Shown piece after piece: positions 1-7,029 of a stretch of DNA of 21,670 nucleotides. The notes under the pieces were generated by a model. It worked only from the letters and a program-made list of their open reading frames with translations, did not search any database and was not told the DNA's origin. Source of the stretch: JBAXBF01 sp034429745. Its GTDB lineage: Bacteria; Chloroflexota; Anaerolineae; Anaerolineales; DRKV01. The position numbers and the translations under genes were made by a program. The stretch spans positions 1 to 21,670 of the forward strand of contig DAOUFY010000022.1 in assembly GCA_034429745.1 (NCBI GenBank), written 5' to 3'. The number at the start of each line of letters is the position of its first letter. Within the stretch, counting starts at the first letter, position 1.

Positions 1-107
1 ATAGAAGTTTAATAAAAATCTTAGAAATTCTGTCTGTTTTTCTAAATTAAGCTATAATTGCGGTATCGCTTTCAAAAGCCATTAAAATCTTATTATCTGA
101 GGTAAAT
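1..107 (+). promoter_or_regulatory. Leader of the molybdenum hydroxylase operon, candidate promoter
   Basis: This AT-rich non-coding stretch precedes the first gene. A perfect TATAAT hexamer lies at 53-58. No good -35 box is found at 16-18 bases upstream, so a sigma-70 promoter is only possible. A 7-base inverted repeat (TTAGAAA at 21-27, TTTCTAA at 39-45) sits just upstream of the hexamer. It could be an operator or chance in AT-rich DNA. TGAGG at 98-102 is a well-spaced ribosome binding site for the ATG at 108. Confidence 0.3.
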
Positions 108-1550
108 ATGTGGCAGAAATATTCTATAGTACAAGATACTAACGAAGTGTTGAAAATCCTTTCTGAAGAACATGCTTCAGCCCGAATTATTGCAGGAGGT
201 ACTGATTTGCTCCTAGAAATGCGGTATGGGCAACGCAAAGGAATAAATCATTTGATTGACATCTCACGGCTCTCATCACTGCGTTATATTTACAAAGATG
301 ATAAAGGATTCATCCATCTTGGTCCGGCAACGACTCACAATGATGTCGTAGCTTCTCCACTCCTAAGAAAAGAAGCTTTGCCCCTTGCTTTAGCATGTTC
401 TCAAGTAGGATCTGCTCAGATACGAAACCGTGGCACAATTGCAGGCAACCTTATAACAGCTTCACCTGCTAACGATACAATCACTGTGCTCATGGCTTTA
501 GATGCTCGTATCACAGTAAAATCTGTTCGTGGCGAAAGAAGCATTCCTCTAAAAGAGTTATATACGGGCTTACGCAGCACTGTCCTTTCCTCCGACGAAA
601 TGTTGATTGACATTGAATTTCCTGCACTCAATAACTCAATAGGCAATTTTTATAAACTAGGCTTACGCAAAGCTCATGCCATTTCTATCGTAAATGCAGC
701 GATAGTGCTCCAGCTTGAAGAGGAAAAAGTAAAAAGGGCAAACATCACCTTAGGTGCTGTAGCTCCTACGATAATTCACGCAGAAGAGGCAGAACAGTGG
801 CTCATCGGAAAGCCATTAACTATAGAAACTATAAATGAAGTAGCTAAAATTGCTAGCCAAGCTGCAAAACCCATTGATGATATTCGAGCCTCAGCAGCAT
901 ACCGCCAAGAAACAGTAAAAGTATGTGTGATTCGTGCAATCCATGAACTCATGAATCAACAAAATAAGGAAGCCCAGTTAACAAATTACCCCCTTCTAGT
1001 TGATCCAACTTTCTCTGCTACCTCACCATCTCTAGAAGCAGCGACATGTTTTAAGAAAAAAGATAATTTGTATTGGGATAAACCAATCATAACGAATATT
1101 AATGGCAAGGTTTATTCTTTTGAAAACGGTCATCACAAAACGTTGCTAGACCTAATTCGAGATAATGCTCAATTAACAGGAACAAAAAATGGTTGTGCTG
1201 AAGGTGAATGTGGAGCTTGCACTGTAATTTTAGATGGTGCAGCTGTGCTAAGCTGTTTAGTGCCAGCTCCGAGAGCACACGGTTCAACAATTATAACCAT
1301 CGAAGGACTTTCGTCAGGTGACACCTTGCATCCGCTGCAGCAAGCATTTATAGATGACGGAGCAGTGCAATGTGGTTATTGCACTCCAGGTTTTTTAATG
1401 GCAGCATTCACGTTGCTTAAAGAAAATCCACAGCCTACCCAAGAACAAATTCGGCATGCTTTAGCCGGAAACCTCTGTCGCTGCACCGGTTATTACAAAA
1501 TTACTCAAGCCGTAGAGCACGCTGCCAAAAAGATAAACCCTAAAAGCTGA
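108..1550 (+). CDS. Molybdenum hydroxylase FAD/[2Fe-2S] subunit, domains in FAD-first order
   Basis: This 480-residue protein carries electrons from the molybdenum site of a xanthine dehydrogenase-family enzyme to FAD in the cytoplasm. Residues 1 to about 285 are a CoxM/XdhB-type FAD domain, with the AGGTDLL flavin motif near residue 30 and a TIAGN motif followed by SPANDT near residue 115. After a linker comes a CoxS-type domain with two [2Fe-2S] sites. C363, C368, C371 and C383 form the plant-type site. C422, C425, C457 and C459 form the helical-bundle site, including CGYC and LCRC. In classical XdhA the iron-sulfur part comes first, so the order here is inverted. TGAGG just before the ATG supports the start. 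The molybdopterin subunit follows 16 bases later, so the two are co-transcribed. The family assignment is firm and the substrate is unknown. Confidence 0.93.
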   Translation: MWQKYSIVQDTNEVLKILSEEHASARIIAGGTDLLLEMRYGQRKGINHLIDISRLSSLRYIYKDDKGFIHLGPATTHNDVVASPLLRKEALPLALACSQVGSAQIRNRGTIAGNLITASPANDTITVLMALDARITVKSVRGERSIPLKELYTGLRSTVLSSDEMLIDIEFPALNNSIGNFYKLGLRKAHAISIVNAAIVLQLEEEKVKRANITLGAVAPTIIHAEEAEQWLIGKPLTIETINEVAKIASQAAKPIDDIRASAAYRQETVKVCVIRAIHELMNQQNKEAQLTNYPLLVDPTFSATSPSLEAATCFKKKDNLYWDKPIITNINGKVYSFENGHHKTLLDLIRDNAQLTGTKNGCAEGECGACTVILDGAAVLSCLVPAPRAHGSTIITIEGLSSGDTLHPLQQAFIDDGAVQCGYCTPGFLMAAFTLLKENPQPTQEQIRHALAGNLCRCTGYYKITQAVEHAAKKINPKS

Positions 1551-1566
1551 ACATAAGGAGGCAAAA

Positions 1567-3819
1567 ATGTCAATCATTGGACAATCTATCCCCCGTTTCG
1601 ACGCTTATGAAAAAGTAACCGGAAAAGCCCAATTTCCTGCAGATATCAATTTACCAAATCAAACCTACATGAAGATTCTTTTTGCCAATCGCCCGCACGC
1701 AATAGTTCATCGTATTGATATTCAACAAGCAAAAGCTTATCCTGGTGTAATAGATATTTTAACTGCCCCTGACGTTCCCGTTAACGAATACGGTCTTGGC
1801 ATATACGATCAACCTGTACTTTGCGGTCCCGGTTCACCTAAACCTTTTACCGATCGAGTTCGGTTTATAGGTGATCAAGTAGCCGTTGTTATCGCAGAAT
1901 CAGAAGAAGCTGCTGAAGCTGCACGTGAACTAATTCAAGTAGATTACGAAGATTTGCCCATCGTTACTGACCCCGATGAAGCCATGAAAGATAATTCCAT
2001 TCTCCTTCATCCGGATAGAGAGAGCAACGTACTTACCCACTTGCGTATTCGCAAAGGAGATATTGAGCAAGGCTTTTCTCAAGCAGATGTTATTGTTGAA
2101 AGCGAATACATTACACCTATGCAGGAGCATGCCTATCTCCAGCCAGAGGCAGGTATAGCATACATTGATGAAAATGAGGTAGTTACAGTTATCGCTTCTG
2201 GTCAATGGGCTCACAAGGAACAGCAGCAAATCGCTCATGCCTTAGATTTACCGCTTGAAAAAGTACGAGTGATCCATCCAGCTATTGGTGGAGCATTTGG
2301 CGGTAGAGAAGATATCTCTATTCAGATTGTCCTTGCTTTAGCTGCGGTAAAACTTCACCAACGAGGAATTAAACGACCAGTAAAAATAATATGGACAAGA
2401 CAAGAATCGATCATTGGTCATCATAAAAGACATTTATTCAAATTTCGCACTCGCTGGGGAGCTACCAAAGATGGAAAACTTACCGCTGCCGAAGTCGAAA
2501 TTATTCAAGACGCAGGAGCATATAATTACACCTCCAATAAAGTATTAGGCAACGCCACTCTTATGTGCACCGGACCTTACGAAATTCCAAATGTCAAAGT
2601 AGATTCTTACTCAGTCTATACAAATAACATTCCAGGTGGTGCATTTCGCGGTTTTGGCGGTCCTCAAGGCAATTTTTGCGCTGAAATGCAAATGAACAAA
2701 CTTGCCAACCTGCTCGGGTTAGACCCAGTTGAATTCCGCATGCGTAATATTGTAAAAGAAGGCTCAATCATATCTGTGGGTACTCCCTTGCCCGAAGGAG
2801 TTACTATCGCACCTGTCGTAGAGGCTTGTGCTCTTCAGGCAGGTTGGAAAAAGACCGATAAAGGGTGGGTAAGACCTAATGCAACTGATGACCTTCCTTG
2901 GATAACCTTGAAACCTGATTCACAAAATTCTGCCATAAAGCGCGGTATCGGTTTTGCCTGTGGATTCAAAAATATCGGTTTTTCTTATGGAGCCCCCGAA
3001 GAATGCTGGGCAACCATTGAACTGCACGGAAAAACTGAGATCGAGAAAGTTGTTCTGCGCCATGCTGCCGCGGAAGTAGGTCAGGGCAGTCATACCGTTT
3101 TAAGACAATTTGCAGCCGAAGCTGTCGGAGTCCCCATTGATAAAGTTGAAGCTATTTTTGCCGATACAGCGGAAACCAACAACTCTGGCAGTGTATCTGC
3201 ATCTCGCATGACTTTTATGGCAGGTAATTCCATTATTGGTGCAGCCAAACTTGCTTTAGAAAAGTGGCGAGACGAAGAAAGACCTGCCATTGGCACCTAT
3301 CAGTATAAACCACCCCGAACAACGCCATTAGACCCAGAAACCGGCTACTCCAATCCAAATTTCGCCTATGGTTATATGGCAGTAGTTGCTGCTGTAGAAG
3401 TGGATACTGAAACAGGACACGTTAAGGTGTTGGATGTTATTTCTACTAATGACGTAGGCAAAGCGATTAATCCACAACAAGTTGAAGGTCAAATTGAAGG
3501 TGCAATAGTTCAAGCATATGGATATACTGTTTTAGAAAATTTCATTCAAAAGAATGGTTATGTCCTTACCGATAGATTTGCCACCTACTTAACTCCAAGC
3601 ATATTAGATATTCCAGAAAAGGTGCACATCAACATCTTGGAATATCCAGCTCCGATAGGTCCGTACGGCGCTCGTGGGATCGGTGAAATGCCATATCTTC
3701 CCCTACCAGCAGCAGTTATTTCCGCAGTCCAAGATGCTTGCGGTACGTGGTTTAATGAATTTCCTCTTACACCCGATCGCGTATTATTGGGGTTAAGAAA
3801 ACATCATCCTGTCCGATAA
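1567..3819 (+). CDS. Xanthine dehydrogenase-family molybdopterin-binding subunit
   Basis: This 750-residue catalytic subunit should hold the molybdopterin cofactor and hydroxylate a heterocycle or aldehyde with water-derived oxygen. The normal size for the family is about 750-800. Visible motifs are GGAFGGRE at 241-248, AFRGFGGPQ at 359-367, and GIGEMP with the general-base glutamate at E707. The AFRGFGG loop is the XDH type. The AYxCSFR loop of form I CO dehydrogenase and the AYRGAGR loop of form II are both absent. By hand alignment to bovine xanthine dehydrogenase, E248 matches Glu802, while N329 stands where Arg880 is expected. The true substrate may therefore not be xanthine. AAGGAGG at 1555-1561 gives a strong start. 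No cofactor maturation gene (XdhC or MocA type) is in the window. Confidence 0.92.
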   Translation: MSIIGQSIPRFDAYEKVTGKAQFPADINLPNQTYMKILFANRPHAIVHRIDIQQAKAYPGVIDILTAPDVPVNEYGLGIYDQPVLCGPGSPKPFTDRVRFIGDQVAVVIAESEEAAEAARELIQVDYEDLPIVTDPDEAMKDNSILLHPDRESNVLTHLRIRKGDIEQGFSQADVIVESEYITPMQEHAYLQPEAGIAYIDENEVVTVIASGQWAHKEQQQIAHALDLPLEKVRVIHPAIGGAFGGREDISIQIVLALAAVKLHQRGIKRPVKIIWTRQESIIGHHKRHLFKFRTRWGATKDGKLTAAEVEIIQDAGAYNYTSNKVLGNATLMCTGPYEIPNVKVDSYSVYTNNIPGGAFRGFGGPQGNFCAEMQMNKLANLLGLDPVEFRMRNIVKEGSIISVGTPLPEGVTIAPVVEACALQAGWKKTDKGWVRPNATDDLPWITLKPDSQNSAIKRGIGFACGFKNIGFSYGAPEECWATIELHGKTEIEKVVLRHAAAEVGQGSHTVLRQFAAEAVGVPIDKVEAIFADTAETNNSGSVSASRMTFMAGNSIIGAAKLALEKWRDEERPAIGTYQYKPPRTTPLDPETGYSNPNFAYGYMAVVAAVEVDTETGHVKVLDVISTNDVGKAINPQQVEGQIEGAIVQAYGYTVLENFIQKNGYVLTDRFATYLTPSILDIPEKVHINILEYPAPIGPYGARGIGEMPYLPLPAAVISAVQDACGTWFNEFPLTPDRVLLGLRKHHPVR

Positions 3820-3874
3820 CATATTTAATTGCTGAGTGAACTTCCAAATGCTATATAAAATAAGGAGGACAGTG

Positions 3875-4315
3875 ATGAGAGAAATCGTAAGAAGTAATCG
3901 TATTCGTATTTTGCTACTAGTGATTTTAGGTTCTACAATTCTTTTGTCAGCTTTCGCATTTCCACAAGCTGCACAAGCTTGGAGTTGTACGAGGTATCAC
4001 ACTGTAAAATGGGGAGAAAATCTTTATAGAATTGGTTTAATGTATGGTGTTTCATGGCAATGGCTCTATTCTATCAATAACCTCTGGACAACTCTGATAT
4101 ACCCAGGTCAAGTTCTTTGTGTGGCGACATCTTATCCACCTCCATCACCTCCTCCTGTCCCCGGCTGTAGTAAATACTATGTAGTCAAGCAAGGAGATAC
4201 TCTTTCAAAAATTGGACAATATTTTGGAGTCAGCTGGATCTGGCTTTGGTGGATTAATAGTCTGCCAAATCCAAACTGGATATACGTAGGTCAATCTATC
4301 TGTGTAGCCAAATAA
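3875..4315 (+). CDS. Secreted double-LysM protein
   Basis: This is a 146-residue exported protein with two LysM modules that probably bind peptidoglycan or another N-acetylglucosamine polymer. The signal peptide has basic residues at 2-11, a hydrophobic core at about 12-29, and a likely cut after AQA at 33-35. LysM 1 spans about 41-84 and LysM 2 about 101-145. They are joined by a Pro-rich linker (88-96). Each module is bracketed by cysteines (C38/C82 and C98/C143), suggesting a disulfide across each domain. Both are unusually rich in tryptophan. No enzymatic domain is present. A longer GTG start at 3836 is possible, but AGGAGG at 3863-3868 is spaced 6 bases from the ATG at 3875, which also gives the cleaner signal peptide. 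Its role beyond cell-wall binding is unknown. Confidence 0.85.
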   Translation: MREIVRSNRIRILLLVILGSTILLSAFAFPQAAQAWSCTRYHTVKWGENLYRIGLMYGVSWQWLYSINNLWTTLIYPGQVLCVATSYPPPSPPPVPGCSKYYVVKQGDTLSKIGQYFGVSWIWLWWINSLPNPNWIYVGQSICVAK

Positions 4316-4344
4316 GGATCGTATTATTATCATTCAAACCTTAC

Positions 4345-4382
4345 AAAAAAGCGCAGTAGTTATTAAACCACTGCGCTTTTTT
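4345..4382. terminator. Bidirectional intrinsic terminator between convergent genes
   Basis: The arms AAAAAAGCGCAGTAGT (4345-4360) and ACCACTGCGCTTTTTT (4367-4382) pair with one mismatch around a 6-base loop. The GC-rich stem core is flanked by A on the left and T on the right, so it can end transcription in both directions. It lies 29 bases after the LysM stop and 31 bases after the stop of the minus-strand CBS gene, and so would close both units. Confidence 0.88.
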
Positions 4383-4413
4383 ATGATTACAATAAAATAC
4401 AGCGTCCCTTTAC

Positions 4414-4857
4414 TTATCTTCCATAGCCGGTTCCGCTAATATAATCCTTCAATTGGTCAATTAATGCCTCTCGATTAGTAAGAATACCTTTAACAACATC
4501 TCCGATAGATATAACCCCCACTAAACGATCATTCTCAATTACTGGCAAATGGCGGATATGCTTATCAGTCATCAACGCCATACATTCCTCTATTGGAGTT
4601 GATGGGGATACGGTAGTAACTGGAGAAGTCATTATTTGCTTGACTTTAGTCGCCAAAGAGCAAGCATCTTTTCCGATGATTCTCCTTGCTAGGTCTCGTT
4701 CAGAAAATATTCCAACTACTTGCTCTCCTTCAATCACTACCAAAGCTCCTAAATTTTTATCTGCCATGATTTGCAAAGCTTCTTGGATAGGCATATCAGG
4801 TGTAGCAGTATAGACTTCATTACCCTTCGTTTTTAAAATATCCTCCACCGAAAACAT
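4414..4857 (-). CDS. Tandem CBS-domain protein at the end of the hydrogenase operon
   Basis: This 147-residue stand-alone CBS pair spans about residues 7-64 and 73-128. The repeats carry the typical endings GIFSERDLARRI (49-60) and GVISIGDVVKGI (114-125). CBS pairs commonly bind adenine nucleotides or related ligands and act as energy-status sensors. No catalytic domain is attached. AGGAGG (complement at 4863-4868) sits 5 bases before the start. The gene lies 107 bases after the hydrogenase large subunit on the same strand and ahead of the shared terminator, so it is probably the last gene of the operon. A regulatory role toward the hydrogenase is inferred only from position. The other end of the operon also carries a CBS protein. 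Confidence 0.88.
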   Translation of the reverse strand: MFSVEDILKTKGNEVYTATPDMPIQEALQIMADKNLGALVVIEGEQVVGIFSERDLARRIIGKDACSLATKVKQIMTSPVTTVSPSTPIEECMALMTDKHIRHLPVIENDRLVGVISIGDVVKGILTNREALIDQLKDYISGTGYGR

Positions 4858-4964
4858 AATATCCTCCTCTTTTTGCCATTCTACCTTTTCACGTCGAAAA
4901 TCCTATTACTTTCTCTATCTACATACCAACAGGTTATTCTATCTACTATATCTATACCAAATAA

Positions 4965-6389
4965 TTAATCTCTCCGCAACTCTTTAACTAGATTACCTTC
5001 AGCGTCAAGAATAGAAACCTGCATTGGCATTTGCCCAATAGCATGAGTTGAGCATGATAAGCATGGATCATGTGCTCTTACAGCAGCTTCAACCCGATTA
5101 AGCAGACCTTCTCTAACATCTCCATTTTTGATGTAGGTCTTAGCAACACTATCAACAGCATGACTCATTGCCCAATTATTATGCCCGGTGGAGACAATCA
5201 AGTTAACCCGGGTAATCTTACCGCTTTCATCCGTTGTATAATCGTGAATTAATGTACCGCGCGGTGCTTCCAAAACGCCTACACCTTTTCCTGTGAATTC
5301 ATGCTTTGTATTAATGATTTCATTGCTGAGTATATCTTTATCATCCAGCAAAGCGTGAATCTTTTCAATGGCAAACAACGTTTCTATCAGCCGTGCATAA
5401 TGATAATATAATGTATTTTCAATCGGTTTGCCGTTATTGATCTGGCGGTATTCTTTCCATGCTTCATGGGCTAACGGAGTATCAATTTTCTTGATAACAT
5501 TACAACGTCCTAAAGGTCCAACGCGATACACTCCATTTGGATATCCCAGCTTTGCATAATAAGGAAACTTTAAATAGCTCCAATCTTCCACATGCTCGCG
5601 GATGTACAGCAAATAATTCTTTGGATCAAAACGTTCCAGCTGCTTGCCAAATTGGTCAACCAGCAATAGTTCACCATCATAAAGCTCAAGTCCTTCTTCG
5701 GGAGTAATAAGCCCCATATAACCAGTGGGAAAAACTGCAAATTTCTCAATATCTTCTTTGTTCTTTTCTGCCCATTCTTTGAATATTTTTATTCCCGTTA
5801 GAATTGTTTGCAAGTTTTGATCGTAATCTGCCAAAATCTTATCGCGTTCTTGTGAAGTTAAAACCTTATTTACTCCACCTGGCACAGCAAAATTGGGGTG
5901 AACTTTTCGCCCACCTAATATCTTGATGATCTCTTGACCAAACTTTCTTAATTGAACAGCTTTTACAGCTAAATCAGGATTAGCTTGTAATAGACCTACT
6001 ACATTACGCAATGCTGGATCATAATCCCAGCCTAGTATCAGATCAGGACCAGCCAATTCAAAAAAGTGCATGCCATGGCTTTGAAGTATTTGAGCATGAT
6101 GCATTAACGAGCGTAAAAGTTGGGCTGGCCTTGGAGGAGGTGCTCCAACAATTTGATCACAAGTTTTTGCTGCAGCCAAATGATGGCTTACAGGACAGAT
6201 CCCACATATACGTGGGGTTATCATTGGCATTTCAAAAAACATTCGCCCTTCACAGAATTTTTCAAAACCGCGGAATTCATTTATGTGAAGATAAGCCCGC
6301 TCCACATTTCCCTCATCATTCAAGCGAATGGTTATCTTTGCATGACCTTCTATTCTGGTCACAGGTTCTATCGTAATTTTCTGAGGCAT
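4965..6389 (-). CDS. hoxH: [NiFe]-hydrogenase large subunit, group 3 (HoxH/HydL-like)
   Basis: This catalytic subunit binds the Ni-Fe site that oxidises H2 or reduces protons in the cytoplasm. All metal ligands are present in the 474-residue product. The N-terminal motif RICGIC has C62 and C65, followed by H69. The C-terminal motif DPCLSCSTH has C443 and C446 and ends at H449. Residues after H449 form a 25-residue tail of the kind removed by a HoxW/HycI-type protease after nickel insertion. RIEGH near the N-terminus carries the conserved glutamate E14. There is no Tat signal or membrane anchor. A longer frame opens at 6422, but AGGAG at 6398-6402 is 8 bases from the ATG at 6389, and family members start with this sequence. 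It follows HoxY after 94 bases. No maturation protease or Hyp gene is in the window. Confidence 0.95.
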   Translation of the reverse strand: MPQKITIEPVTRIEGHAKITIRLNDEGNVERAYLHINEFRGFEKFCEGRMFFEMPMITPRICGICPVSHHLAAAKTCDQIVGAPPPRPAQLLRSLMHHAQILQSHGMHFFELAGPDLILGWDYDPALRNVVGLLQANPDLAVKAVQLRKFGQEIIKILGGRKVHPNFAVPGGVNKVLTSQERDKILADYDQNLQTILTGIKIFKEWAEKNKEDIEKFAVFPTGYMGLITPEEGLELYDGELLLVDQFGKQLERFDPKNYLLYIREHVEDWSYLKFPYYAKLGYPNGVYRVGPLGRCNVIKKIDTPLAHEAWKEYRQINNGKPIENTLYYHYARLIETLFAIEKIHALLDDKDILSNEIINTKHEFTGKGVGVLEAPRGTLIHDYTTDESGKITRVNLIVSTGHNNWAMSHAVDSVAKTYIKNGDVREGLLNRVEAAVRAHDPCLSCSTHAIGQMPMQVSILDAEGNLVKELRRD

Positions 6390-6483
6390 TTTTATTACTC
6401 CTATGTTCAACTTATTAAGCAATTATTCTGATTCTATAGTTATTATATCATAAAAGGTAAAATTAATCGTATAGGACCCTCTT

Positions 6484-7026
6484 TTAATGCCAATGTAGCT
6501 TATCACCTTTAATTTCAGGTTTTCTACCTTGTGCCAATTCACTTAAGGCGTAGAAAATCGTATCTGGATCAGGTGGACAGCCAGGTATCCAAATATCCAC
6601 ATCCACCACTTCATGAACAGCTCTCACCTTTGTGGGAACACCGAGTTCTGGATCTGAAGGTATCTTGCCAGAATCATCTGTGCTTTCAGTTTCAATGTAA
6701 GCCCTCTTAAGTGCCTCTTCAGTGCCGCAAATATTTCGGTGAGTGAGAACTCCACCAAATACTGCACAATCTCCTAAGGCAACCAAAATTTTACATCTCT
6801 TGCGCATTCGATGAGCTACTTCTTCATTTGTGGTTAAGTTTACAGCTCCTTCCAAGATCCCCACATCAACGCCACTTTCATCTGGTTCTTTCAGATCAGT
6901 GATCGGTGTTGCTCGAATGTCGGCTAGTTCTGCAACAATCGCAATCCGTTCATCAATGTCCAATAAGGACATGTGGCACCCAGCACAACCAGCTAACCAA
7001 TCAGAAGCAATTTTCGGTTTAGCCAT
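6484..7026 (-). CDS. hoxY: [NiFe]-hydrogenase small subunit (HoxY/HydS-like)
   Basis: This 180-residue subunit carries electrons between the large subunit and the diaphorase through one proximal [4Fe-4S] cluster. The ligands are C14 and C17 (GCAGC), C87 (GDCAVFGG) and C150 (PGCPPDPD). E59 in GILEGAV matches the conserved glutamate of NuoB-like small subunits. It has no Tat signal and none of the C-terminal medial/distal cluster domain of periplasmic uptake enzymes, as expected for cytoplasmic group 3 hydrogenases. It starts 3 bases after the NuoG-like stop. GGGAG at 7034-7038 overlaps the end of that gene, so translation is probably coupled. The histidine-ended C-terminus is normal in length for HoxY. 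Confidence 0.93.
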   Translation of the reverse strand: MAKPKIASDWLAGCAGCHMSLLDIDERIAIVAELADIRATPITDLKEPDESGVDVGILEGAVNLTTNEEVAHRMRKRCKILVALGDCAVFGGVLTHRNICGTEEALKRAYIETESTDDSGKIPSDPELGVPTKVRAVHEVVDVDIWIPGCPPDPDTIFYALSELAQGRKPEIKGDKLHWH

Positions 7027-7029
7027 GAT

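Noticed and set aside
1567..3819. Form I CO dehydrogenase large subunit (coxL)
   Set aside because: The active-site loop reads AFRGFGGPQ, not AYxCSFR.
6011..6376. Plus-strand ORF opposite hoxH
   Set aside because: It lies wholly antisense to a well-supported gene and has no recognisable motif or ribosome binding site; the same applies to 6120-6431, 6830-7192, 8948-9343, 9030-9431 and 9549-9839.
6436..6470. Internal promoter before hoxH on the minus strand
   Set aside because: A TATAAT is present (complement at 6442-6447), but no acceptable -35 hexamer lies at 15-19 bases, and the region is AT-rich enough to give this by chance.
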